From NCBI GenBank assembly GCA_903834925.1, contig CAILLA010000057.1, positions 1 through 64,000 on the forward strand: DNA of 64,000 bases, in the 5' to 3' direction. Positions within the stretch are counted from its first letter, which is position 1; each line of letters begins with the position of its first letter. This document shows, piece after piece, positions 1 through 9,649 of this stretch. This stretch comes from an uncultured Schlesneria sp. (GTDB lineage Bacteria > Planctomycetota > Planctomycetia > Planctomycetales > Planctomycetaceae). The position numbers and the translations under genes are program-made. Below the pieces are notes generated by a model that worked only from the letters and a program-made list of their open reading frames with translations, did no database searches and was not told the DNA's origin.

Positions 1-303
<303 letters not shown>

Positions 304-354
304 GAATGCTCAATGTACGGCCTTAACACGGCAAACGATAGGGTTCAAAAAAAG

Positions 355-533
355 TAGGGTGGGACAAGTCCGCGCAGTCCCACCATTTCAAGTGACATTT
401 TGGTGGAAGTGCAACTCATCAACGCAAAAAATACGGGTGCCATTTGCGGCAACGTTGAGCCGCCGGTGTTTTTTTCTATACCATGGTCTGTTTTGGTGGG
501 ACTGCGCAGACTTGTCCTACGGCTTGTCTCACC
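355..533. repeat. Fold-back repeat with GTGGGACTGCGC arms
   Basis: A left arm at 355-386 (core GTGGGACAAGTCCGCGCAGT) is repeated in inverse orientation at 494-520, followed by a partial second pass to 533. The arms could pair across about 107 bases. A more degenerate copy occurs at 37109-37150. The stretch between rnpB and the next gene otherwise shows nothing coding. Confidence 0.6.
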
Positions 534-541
534 ATTTCATG

Positions 542-2194
542 CTACTTCGCCGCTTTCCCTTTGGTCTTTTCCAATGAATCGAAATAGCTCTTGATGCTTT
601 CATGATAACCAGGTGGGATCTGTTCGGTGTTCATCGCTTCCATCGCACCCTGCTTGACCGACTGCATCAACTGCTTGTAATCGCGGACGACTTCACCCTT
701 TTCAGCTTCACCCTTGGTCTGCATCGAAAGCAGCATTTTGCCGGCAACAACCGCTGACTTGGATTGTTCACTCTTGAATCCGGTCTCGACCGAATCGTCT
801 TCAGCCGCCTCGCCACCCTTACCAAATCCAGGGCCGCCATCAACAAATTGACCGTCTTTCTCTTGAACATCATCACTATCGTTCTCGCCAGATCCGGCCA
901 TCATCTCCGCGTACATCGCCTCGTAATCGGCCAGAGTCTTGCACTTTTCGCACTTGCCGCCGTCAAGCTTTTCCTGATCATTGACCTTCTTGGCCTGTTG
1001 AATCGTCTTGAGCGCCTCTTCCAGTTCCTTCATGTCCTTCACGGCCTGCTCAACCTGCTCCAGCTCCTGTTCGCTTAGTTCCAGAGACTGCAATGCGGCC
1101 TGCATCGCTTCCTGTTGCAAGTCCTTGTTTTCGGCCAGATCCATCTGCTGCATAGCTCGTTCGAGTGCCGTAGCGAGCTGTTCATTATTCAGTTTGTCAT
1201 GCGCCAGCTTGTCCAGATTCTGCAGCCGCTCTTTGAGTTCCTGCATCAACTCGGCTCGCTTCACCGGGTCTTTCGTTGCTGCGAGTTGCTGCAACTGTTC
1301 TTTCAATTCCTTGAGTTCGTTCTGGACCCCGCCGGCATCGCCATCCTGAAGTTCTTTTACCCACTTCTGAAGTTTCTCGTCCTGATTGGCACCGAACTGC
1401 TGATCGCTCGACGCTGATGACTTCATCAGGTCTTTCAGCTTTTCGCTGCTGATCTGTCGCCAGAGCTTGCCAATATCCTTTTGCTCGCTGGAAAGCATCT
1501 TCAGGTTTTCCAGCTTCTGATCCGCTTTCATTTTGTTAAACGTCAGCTTCAGCTCTTCGATCGCAGCATCGGTTGCATTGTTTTCTTCATGCTCTTCGTT
1601 TTGACGTTTGACCTCTTCCAGGCGAAGCTCTGTCGCCTTTTTCCCGTCCGCCAGTCGTTCGTTGCGTTTTTCATTCAACTTCGCGGCAGCTACTTTTCCA
1701 AACGGATCGAACTGAGGAAGAAACAGCACGCCAAGAGCTACCAGGCCGGGAACCCAGACCGCATGCCAGAATTGCTGCTGCCACGTAAACGGCAAGACGC
1801 GATCAACCGTCACGCCTGCTGAACGAGCTTCCGCCGACTGGATCACCAATGGCTGATAAGCACCGGCCGAAGTCTCCAGCAATGACACGGTGAGATAGAG
1901 GTCTTTCGCACCCATAGCCCGGTCGACAAGTCGAGCCGCATCCGGCAACGTTGGCCGACGATGGACAAGAAACGCGAGCATACCCGCCACGATCGGAACC
2001 GCTGAAAATGCCAGCCATGTCTCTGAAGCCGCCGGCATGGCGAACAGTCCCGTAAACCGCGCCGCAAGTAAAACAGCGGCGAACAGGCTGCAAAAGACCA
2101 GGAAGGTCCAGTAGAAACTGCGACCAACGGCGGCGAACTGCATCCGCTGCAGTACATTCTTCAACAAGCGTGAGGTGAGTGATGCTTCGGACAT
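542..2194 (-). CDS. Membrane-anchored coiled-coil protein, uncharacterised (DUF4175-like)
   Basis: Protein of 550 residues from the ATG at 2194, chosen over an in-frame TTG at 2269 because a GGAAGG lies about 10 bases upstream of the ATG. Three hydrophobic segments at roughly residues 27-49, 59-78 and 141-160 are followed by a long Glu/Lys/Gln-rich coiled coil (about 170-405). A CxxC pair sits at 415-418, then an acidic, Gly-rich stretch and a charged tail. The layout resembles planctomycete membrane proteins loosely grouped with DUF4175, which have no established biochemical function. It lies downstream of the lipoprotein gene on the same strand with a short gap, so the two may be co-transcribed. 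The CxxC may bind metal; that is inference. Confidence 0.8.
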   Translation of the reverse strand: MSEASLTSRLLKNVLQRMQFAAVGRSFYWTFLVFCSLFAAVLLAARFTGLFAMPAASETWLAFSAVPIVAGMLAFLVHRRPTLPDAARLVDRAMGAKDLYLTVSLLETSAGAYQPLVIQSAEARSAGVTVDRVLPFTWQQQFWHAVWVPGLVALGVLFLPQFDPFGKVAAAKLNEKRNERLADGKKATELRLEEVKRQNEEHEENNATDAAIEELKLTFNKMKADQKLENLKMLSSEQKDIGKLWRQISSEKLKDLMKSSASSDQQFGANQDEKLQKWVKELQDGDAGGVQNELKELKEQLQQLAATKDPVKRAELMQELKERLQNLDKLAHDKLNNEQLATALERAMQQMDLAENKDLQQEAMQAALQSLELSEQELEQVEQAVKDMKELEEALKTIQQAKKVNDQEKLDGGKCEKCKTLADYEAMYAEMMAGSGENDSDDVQEKDGQFVDGGPGFGKGGEAAEDDSVETGFKSEQSKSAVVAGKMLLSMQTKGEAEKGEVVRDYKQLMQSVKQGAMEAMNTEQIPPGYHESIKSYFDSLEKTKGKAAK

Positions 2195-2289
2195 TTTCGA
2201 AACCCTTCCGTAGACGGTATGTCTCAAATCGGCATGCGGTAGCTTATCCCGATAGAATTTCCGAATCAAGCGTAATCATTTCTCGGCGG

Positions 2290-3210
2290 TCATTTTGTCA
2301 TCGACTTTTTCTTTTCTTCCCATTTGGCAATCCATTTTTCCGGTTCGTCCTCGAATGCTGCCTTACATCCTGAACAGCAAACCCAGTACGATTGGCCTTT
2401 GTAACTGACCGATATCGTCCCCAACCCCTGCGAAATGATGCAGGTTTTGTCGCCGTAGTCGGTTTCGCTCAGTGCAAACGAAGTCCCTTCGCGCTGTGTG
2501 TGAACGGTATCGACTCGAGAGAATGGCCCGCTTCCCCGCTTGCGATCAATCTCAAGAATATACCGGTTGTTTTCCTGCTGATTGAATGTGATTCGCCATT
2601 GCTCTCCTGATGAGTTTGCCTCAGGTTCCGTCAGTTGCAACTTGTAAGTTCGTTGCAGCTTCTTTTCGTCTGTCGCAACATCGCGAATCGGTTCAATAAA
2701 TGTCCCCCGAAATGTTCGCTCCGTCCCCTCAGCATCTTTGGCTTTCAACTCAAACTGGTCCGACTCGGGCAGGTACGACAATCGCCCATTGCGAATATAC
2801 GCTCCCTTTTCCGAAACGATTTTCAGACCCGGAAACTTTGGATCACTCACCCAGTCGTAAGCCCATTGAGGCTGATCGGAGATCGTTTTTTGAGACAACC
2901 CCTTCCAGCTTCCCAGCAGGATTTGAAACGGCTTCAGTGCCGATCGAACCGATTCAATTTGCTCGGCCATCGATTTCGCAGGCGTGCTACCCGAGTTCGA
3001 ACCGGCCCCGATCTCAACACGTGCAATCGTCCGTCGCTTCGCGGCTGGTTTTTCATGTTGCCCGTCAGGTGTGGCTGACTTTGATTCGGCTGTCGATGCA
3101 GCCGTCGTATTCGCTGAATCAGGCTTTGTCGGAGTGGCACTTGAACCACAGGAAAGTCCTGAACTGACCAGACCAGCCATTACCACGAATTGAAACCAAG
3201 CCGGCTTCAT
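2290..3210 (-). CDS. Lipoprotein with C-terminal Cys-rich (YHS/TRASH-like) metal-binding tail
   Basis: The start is placed at the ATG at 3210, which has GGAG eight bases upstream; in-frame starts further out (3246, 3333) add a non-hydrophobic extension. The N-terminus is a lipoprotein signal ending in a lipobox-like SSGLSC, so it is probably lipid-anchored in an outer or inner membrane. A Ser/Thr/Lys-rich linker leads to a central domain of about 200 residues that I do not recognise. The last 50 residues contain WVCCSGCKAAFEDEP, typical of YHS/TRASH-type small metal-binding modules. The family and ligand are not established here; copper or another soft metal is only a guess. It precedes the coiled-coil membrane protein and could share its transcript. 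Confidence 0.78.
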   Translation of the reverse strand: MKPAWFQFVVMAGLVSSGLSCGSSATPTKPDSANTTAASTAESKSATPDGQHEKPAAKRRTIARVEIGAGSNSGSTPAKSMAEQIESVRSALKPFQILLGSWKGLSQKTISDQPQWAYDWVSDPKFPGLKIVSEKGAYIRNGRLSYLPESDQFELKAKDAEGTERTFRGTFIEPIRDVATDEKKLQRTYKLQLTEPEANSSGEQWRITFNQQENNRYILEIDRKRGSGPFSRVDTVHTQREGTSFALSETDYGDKTCIISQGLGTISVSYKGQSYWVCCSGCKAAFEDEPEKWIAKWEEKKKSMTK

Positions 3211-3472
3211 CACATCAACTCCGCTAAGTTTACCACCTCGACTCATGACGAAGTATACGCCACCGTCGCCTTGGTTTGTACATCCGTGTAGACAACAGAT
3301 CGCTTGGCCAAAAAATTGGGCCAACAAATTCATAGTTTACCCCGAAGCCATCGACGCAGGCAGATCGGGCGTTGCCGGAGCTCTGTTTTTACGCAATGCT
3401 CCAACGAGAAACGACGCCTCGGCTGACCGCAATTCCGCCGTCGCGCTCTCGCTTTTTTAAAGGTTAAGGTTA

Positions 3473-3500
3473 GGGGGCGTCGGAAATTCCCGACGCCCCC
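3473..3500. terminator. GC-rich hairpin, terminator-like
   Basis: Perfect 11-bp stem GGGGGCGTCGG / CCGACGCCCCC with a 6-base loop, followed by a short T-containing run. The adjacent genes diverge, so it does not end either of them; it may insulate the promoters or end an upstream transcript. Confidence 0.55.
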
Positions 3501-3648
3501 TTCGTTTGACAACACCTACATTCGACGACAAGGGGAACAACGCTCGACGTGATCAGCTGAACGCCGGCCTGCCTGCGCCGATGGCTGCGGCTTAAACAAA
3601 AATAGGCCGATGCGTTTCAGGCTCGTTCAATGAAAATTTATCCGCATC

Positions 3649-3665
3649 ACTGCCAACATGGCAGT
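3649..3665. promoter_or_regulatory. Palindrome, candidate activator (UAS) site
   Basis: ACTGCCA-ACA-TGGCAGT: two perfect 7-base arms around 3 bases. Its centre lies about 110 bases before the start point predicted from the sigma-54-like promoter at 3741-3756, a usual distance for an enhancer-binding protein site. A shorter AACATGTT palindrome follows at 3699-3706. The regulator is unknown. Confidence 0.5.
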
Positions 3666-3740
3666 ACGCCATCTTCCCTTTCACAGGGCGTTTTTTGCAA
3701 CATGTTTCCGTAAAGTGTCTTACGTCGATCATTGCAAGCC

Positions 3741-3756
3741 CGGCACAGAGCTTGCT
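3741..3756 (+). promoter_or_regulatory. Candidate sigma-54 promoter of groEL1
   Basis: CGGCACAGAGCTTGCT matches the -24/-12 consensus TGGCACrNNNNTTGCw at every position but the first, with correct GG-to-GC spacing (GG 3742-3743, GC 3754-3755). Transcription would start near 3767, about 130 bases before the groEL1 start. This is a sequence match only. Confidence 0.55.
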
Positions 3757-3887
3757 TAGGTGAGCATTATGTCGAAATGTCGGCCTTGTTGGCGGAACCA
3801 GCAGGGCCCGACAGATTTCACCCGAGACTGCTTCGGGTGTGTTTCGTGAAATATGAGTCATCCCATCAAGTCTGTCTTGTTGGTTGA

Positions 3888-5600
<1,713 letters not shown>

Positions 5601-5672
5601 TCCGAAGCGGCCAATCCTAAGTCTGATTACGAATCACTGATAACTCACTTTACTAAATAGGACCACAAAACA

Positions 5673-5963
5673 ATGAAGCTCAAACCTCTTGATGACCGTG
5701 TCGTTGTCGAACCGCTGACCGCTGAAGAGAAGACCGCTGGTGGTATCGTTCTGCCAGACACCGCTAAGGAAAAGCCCCAACGCGGTAAGGTGCTTGCCGT
5801 CGGCCCAGGCCGGTTGCTGGATAGCGGCGAACGATCACCAATCGCTGTGGCGATTGGCGATGAAGTTCTGTTTGCCAAGTACGGCGGGACAGAAATTGAA
5901 GTCGACAAGAAGGACATTAAGATTCTTCGCGAGTCGGACATTCTCGCGAAAGTTGTTTCGTAA
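5673..5963 (+). CDS. groES: Co-chaperonin GroES
   Basis: 10-kDa lid of the chaperonin cage, 96 residues, the usual family length. It begins [15 protein letters not shown] and contains the mobile-loop region [11 protein letters not shown], followed by the roof and core segments ([21 protein letters not shown]). It sits between two groEL genes, so one GroES probably serves both rings. A hairpin 38 bases after its stop may reduce read-through into groEL2 and set different levels for the two chaperonins. The ATG start is the only reasonable one. Confidence 0.97.
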   Translation: MKLKPLDDRVVVEPLTAEEKTAGGIVLPDTAKEKPQRGKVLAVGPGRLLDSGERSPIAVAIGDEVLFAKYGGTEIEVDKKDIKILRESDILAKVVS

Positions 5964-6001
5964 CTAATCGCTTGGAATCGGATGTGAGTCGTTTGAATTG
6001 A

Positions 6002-6029
6002 CCAGGGGACCGGATTAAACGTCCCCTGG
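6002..6029 (+). terminator. Hairpin between groES and groEL2
   Basis: Perfect 9-bp stem CCAGGGGAC / GTCCCCTGG with a 10-base loop, followed by CAATTTCTC. The T-run is weak, so this may be a partial terminator or processing site rather than a full stop. Confidence 0.55.
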
Positions 6030-6091
6030 CAATTTCTCACCTTCTGATCGCGTAATGCATTCACTCATAATTTTTCCATTGGAGTCCCGTT

Positions 6092-7708
6092 GTGGCTAAG
6101 CAATTGTTGTTTGAAGATCGAGCCCGCATCAAGCTGCTTCACGGCGTGGAGACGCTGGCAAAGGCTGTCGCCGTGACGATGGGTCCTACCGGACGAAATG
6201 TCATCATCGACAAATCTTTCGGCAACCCAGTCGTAACAAAAGACGGTGTCACAGTTTCAAAAGAAGTCGAGCTCGACGATCCTTATGAAAACATGGGCGC
6301 CAAACTCGTCAACGAAGTCGCCTCAAAAACGAGTGACGTTGCCGGTGACGGAACCACAACGGCGACTGTGCTCGCACGAGCGATCTACAGCGAAGGTCTT
6401 CGCGGCTTGACGCTGGGTGCGAACCCAACTGTCGTCCGCAAAGGGATCGAAAAGGCTGTCGATGCAGCGATTGCCTTCGTCGAGAAAATGGCCAAGCCTG
6501 TCGAGAAGAAGGAAGAGATCGCCCAAGTCGGATCGATTTCAGCGAACAACGACCGGGTTGTTGGCAACTTGATTGCCGATGCGATGGAAAAAGTTGGTCG
6601 CGATGGCGTGATCACCGTTGAAGAAGGCAAAGGAAATTCGACAACGCTCGAATTGGCTGAAGGCCTTCAGTTCGACAAGGGGTACATTTCGCCATACTTC
6701 GTAAACAGTCCTGAATCCATGCAATGTGTTCTGGAAGACTGTTACATTCTTTTATTCGAAAAGAAGATTTCCAGTCTTCGTGAATTTGTCCCGCTGCTTG
6801 AAAAAGTCGCTCAGCGAAGCAAGCCATTGCTCGTCGTTGCCGAAGACGTTGACAGCGAAGCTCTGACAGCTTTGGTTGTGAACAAGCTGCGTGGCGTTCT
6901 GAATATCTGTGCTGTTAAGGCTCCAGGATTTGGCGATCGTCGCAAGGCGATGATGGGCGACATGGCGACTCAAACGGGCGGAACGCTGATTTCGGAAGAT
7001 CTCGGCATCAAGCTTGAATCGGTCGAGATCGCTCACTTGGGTCGTGCGAAGAAGGTTGAAGTCACGAAGGATACTTGCACGATCATCGACGGTGCTGGCG
7101 ACAAAGAGCAAATCAAGGCTCGTGTTGATCAGATTCGTCGTCAGATCGAAGCGACCGAAAGTGAATACGACCGTGAGAAGTTCCAGGAACGACTTGCCAA
7201 GATGACGGGTGGCGTCGCCATCATCTCCGTCGGGGCAGCCACCGAAGCAGAAATGAAGCAGACGAAGGCTCGTATGGAAGACGCACTGCATGCAACGCGA
7301 GCCGCAGTGGAAGAAGGAATTCTTCCCGGTGGTGGTGTTGCACTGCTGCGTGCCATCTCGGCTGTCAGCGAAGTCAAAGCGAAGGGCGACGAGAAGATCG
7401 GCGTTCAGATCGTGATCAAGGCTTTGGAAGCACCGATTCGCCAGATCGTGGCGAACTGCGGTCTCGACGGCAGTGTTGTGGCCGATGAAGTTCGCAACAT
7501 GCCAACGAACACCGGTTACGATGCCAACGCTGCCAAGTACGTTGACATGTACAAGGCTGGGATTATCGATCCTGCAAAGGTCGTTAAGAGCGCTCTTCGT
7601 AACGCGGCGTCGATCGCTGGATTGATGCTGACAACGCAGGTCCTTGTCACTCGCAGCGATGACACCGAAGGTAACAAGAAGAGCAAAGTCGAAGGATCGG
7701 TTCGGTAA
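6092..7708 (+). CDS. groEL2: Chaperonin GroEL (paralogue 2, no GGM tail)
   Basis: Second chaperonin subunit of 538 residues. It starts at a GTG with GGAG upstream and shares the core motifs with GroEL1: [22 protein letters not shown] and [10 protein letters not shown]. It ends in a short, charged tail ([10 protein letters not shown]) and lacks both the His cluster and the Gly-Gly-Met repeat of paralogue 1. Loss of the GGM tail in a divergent second copy is common in bacteria with several groEL genes and often goes with a specialised client set. It lies directly after groES and before dnaJ. Its own start region has no recognised promoter; the groES-groEL2 hairpin suggests separate tuning of its level. 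Confidence 0.96.
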   Translation: MAKQLLFEDRARIKLLHGVETLAKAVAVTMGPTGRNVIIDKSFGNPVVTKDGVTVSKEVELDDPYENMGAKLVNEVASKTSDVAGDGTTTATVLARAIYSEGLRGLTLGANPTVVRKGIEKAVDAAIAFVEKMAKPVEKKEEIAQVGSISANNDRVVGNLIADAMEKVGRDGVITVEEGKGNSTTLELAEGLQFDKGYISPYFVNSPESMQCVLEDCYILLFEKKISSLREFVPLLEKVAQRSKPLLVVAEDVDSEALTALVVNKLRGVLNICAVKAPGFGDRRKAMMGDMATQTGGTLISEDLGIKLESVEIAHLGRAKKVEVTKDTCTIIDGAGDKEQIKARVDQIRRQIEATESEYDREKFQERLAKMTGGVAIISVGAATEAEMKQTKARMEDALHATRAAVEEGILPGGGVALLRAISAVSEVKAKGDEKIGVQIVIKALEAPIRQIVANCGLDGSVVADEVRNMPTNTGYDANAAKYVDMYKAGIIDPAKVVKSALRNAASIAGLMLTTQVLVTRSDDTEGNKKSKVEGSVR

Positions 7709-7810
7709 GCAGGGACGACACAAGCGATTCCATTGATCCGAACTTCCCGATCAATGGATCGATTCGGCAAACCCGCTCTTGTCGGAAATCTGTAATCGAT
7801 AACAATGATC

Positions 7811-7838
7811 GAGCCGCCGGAGCTTTCTCCGGCGGTTC
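7811..7838 (+). terminator. Terminator after groEL2
   Basis: A 12-bp stem GAGCCGCCGGAG / CTCCGGCGGTTC (one G-U pair) with a CTTT loop, followed by GTTGTGTAT. It lies between the groEL2 stop and dnaJ and probably ends the groE transcript. Confidence 0.65.
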
Positions 7839-7911
7839 GTTGTGTATCTGGATATCGAAAAATCGAGCCGCAGACTAACCGTTAGCATCTGCCCAATGTT
7901 GGAGTGAAGCC

Positions 7912-9051
7912 GTGATGGCGACGAAGCGGGATTTCTACGAAGTGCTTGGTGTCGCTAAATCGGCATCTGATGACGATATTAAGAGAGCCTATAAAAAGCT
8001 GGTGGCCAAGTATCATCCGGATCGCAATCCAGGCGATGAAGCTGCGATTGAGGCATTTAAGGAGGCATCCGAAGCGTTTGGAATACTGAGCGATCCAGAC
8101 AAAAAAGCGCGTTATGATCGCTTCGGCCATGCGGGTGTCGAAGCGGGGGGGCAAGGTGGCTTCCAGGACGTCAACGACATATTCCAAGCGTTCGGCGGTA
8201 TTTTCGACAGCATTTTTGAAGGGGGCGGTGGACGTCGTGGATCAGCCGGGCCGCGTGCAAGAAAGGGTGAAAGCCTTCAGACGGCGCTGACGATTGAGCT
8301 TCTCGATGCGGCAGTCGGGTGTACTCGTGAGCTGCAAATCGACAAGCACGTTTCCTGCATCACTTGCAACGGATCGGGCGCGAAACCAGGTACGCAACCA
8401 CAGAAGTGTGACTATTGCAACGGCGTGGGCCAGGTCATTCAGTCGCAAGGCTTCTTTCGCGTGCAAACCACCTGCCCTTCCTGCCGAGGACGGGGAACAA
8501 GCATTCGCGACAAATGTCCCGAATGCCGAGGTCAACGGGTGGTCAGCCGACCGTCAACGCTTGAAGTCAAAATCCCTGCGGGGATTGATAACGGTATGCA
8601 GCTCTGCCTTCGCGGCGAAGGTGAAGCGGGTGAAAACAACGGACCAGCGGGCGATCTTTATGTCGATATCCGCGTGAAATCGCATCCGCTGTTCAAGCGA
8701 GACGGACGAAACCTGGCTTGCGAGGTACCGATTACCTATGCACAGGCGGCACTGGGGACGTCACTCGACATTCCGATCCTGACCGGCAAACACCACATTA
8801 CGGTCCCTCCAGGGACGCAGCCAGGTGAAGTTTTTCGATTAAAAAGCCAGGGAATGCCCGATCCACACGGCGGCATGCGAGGCGACTTGCTCGTCGAATT
8901 TCATGTCGAAGTGCCGAAGAAACTGAACAAGAAACAGGAAGAGTTGTTGAGACAACTTGCGGAACTGGATGACAAACAAGTCTCCGCCAAACGGAAGACA
9001 TTTCTTGATTCCGTCAAGGGGTTTTTTACTAGTCACGAGGATGCGGAATAA
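7912..9051 (+). CDS. dnaJ: Chaperone protein DnaJ (Hsp40)
   Basis: J-protein of 379 residues that delivers substrates to DnaK and stimulates its ATPase. The N-terminal J-domain has YEVLGV and the catalytic HPD within KYHPDRNPGD. A Gly/Phe-rich segment follows (GGFQDVNDIFQAFGGIF), then a zinc domain with CITCNGSG, CDYCNGVG, CPSCRGRG and CPECRGQR; the last repeat deviates from CxxCxGxG at its final position. The C-terminal substrate-binding domain is complete. The start is GTG at 7912 or the adjacent ATG at 7915; GGAG at 7901-7904 suits either. The stop overlaps the grpE start by one base, so the two are translationally coupled. No dnaK is present in the window. Confidence 0.96.
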   Translation: MMATKRDFYEVLGVAKSASDDDIKRAYKKLVAKYHPDRNPGDEAAIEAFKEASEAFGILSDPDKKARYDRFGHAGVEAGGQGGFQDVNDIFQAFGGIFDSIFEGGGGRRGSAGPRARKGESLQTALTIELLDAAVGCTRELQIDKHVSCITCNGSGAKPGTQPQKCDYCNGVGQVIQSQGFFRVQTTCPSCRGRGTSIRDKCPECRGQRVVSRPSTLEVKIPAGIDNGMQLCLRGEGEAGENNGPAGDLYVDIRVKSHPLFKRDGRNLACEVPITYAQAALGTSLDIPILTGKHHITVPPGTQPGEVFRLKSQGMPDPHGGMRGDLLVEFHVEVPKKLNKKQEELLRQLAELDDKQVSAKRKTFLDSVKGFFTSHEDAE

Positions 9052-9578
9052 TGGCCGATCAGACAACCGAAGCGAACGTTGAACCCAACGAAGCAGATAC
9101 GAATTCGCCGACCTTAGCCGAGCAGCTTCAGGCAGCACTTGGCGAACGGGATCAATACAAGGAAAAGTGGGCTCGGGCACTCGCCGATCTTGATAACTTC
9201 CGTAAGCGAGTCTATCGCGAGATGGACGACGAGCGAAAATACCAGTCGGTACCGGTGCTGAAGTCGCTGTTACCAATCTTTGACGGACTCGATCGAGCCG
9301 TTTTTGCCGCGTCGCAATCGAAGAATTTCGAAGCCCTGCTGAACGGCGTTCAAATGACGATCAAGCAGCTGGAAACGGCATTGGGCGGTCACGGAGCGAA
9401 ACCGATCGTTGCCGTCGGCCAACCGTTCGACCCGAACAAGCATGAAGCCATCAGCCAGGTTCCCTCGGCTGATCATCCTCCAATGACCGTCATGAATGAC
9501 GTCGAGCGAGGCTACACGCTTCATGATCGAGTCATTCGACCAAGCAAGGTCATCGTTACCGTCGCACCGCCGAAATAG
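9051..9578 (+). CDS. grpE: Nucleotide exchange factor GrpE
   Basis: Exchange factor for DnaK, 175 residues. A charged, low-complexity N-terminus leads to the dimeric coiled coil (QLQAALGERDQYKEKWARAL) and the GrpE core DLDNFRKRVYREMDDERKYQ. The C-terminal beta domain ends in VERGYTLHDRVIRPSKVIV, close to the family signature. The ATG overlaps the dnaJ stop (TAATG). The order dnaJ-grpE directly behind groEL suggests a shared protein-quality-control locus. Confidence 0.96.
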   Translation: MADQTTEANVEPNEADTNSPTLAEQLQAALGERDQYKEKWARALADLDNFRKRVYREMDDERKYQSVPVLKSLLPIFDGLDRAVFAASQSKNFEALLNGVQMTIKQLETALGGHGAKPIVAVGQPFDPNKHEAISQVPSADHPPMTVMNDVERGYTLHDRVIRPSKVIVTVAPPK

Positions 9579-9580
9579 CG

Positions 9581-9624
9581 ATTTCTCTCTCGTTCCCAAG
9601 CTCCCGCTTGGGAACGAGAGAAAT
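9581..9624 (+). terminator. Terminator-like hairpin made of a GTTCCCAAGC repeat
   Basis: A near-perfect hairpin: left arm ends CTCTCGTTCCCAAGC, right arm starts GCTTGGGAACGAGAG, loop TCCC. It lies between the convergent grpE and the fused ammonia-lyase gene and could stop both transcripts. Related sequences occur at 35437-35486 and 37253-37303, so it belongs to a dispersed repeat family. Confidence 0.65.
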
Positions 9625-9649
9625 CTGCCAGGTTGGTTGCTACCAGTAG

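Noticed and set aside
3592-3861. 89-codon minus-strand frame upstream of groEL1
   Set aside because: It covers the proposed promoter and palindrome, has no family resemblance and no ribosome site.
6752-7723. 323-codon minus-strand frame opposite groEL2
   Set aside because: Shadow of groEL2.
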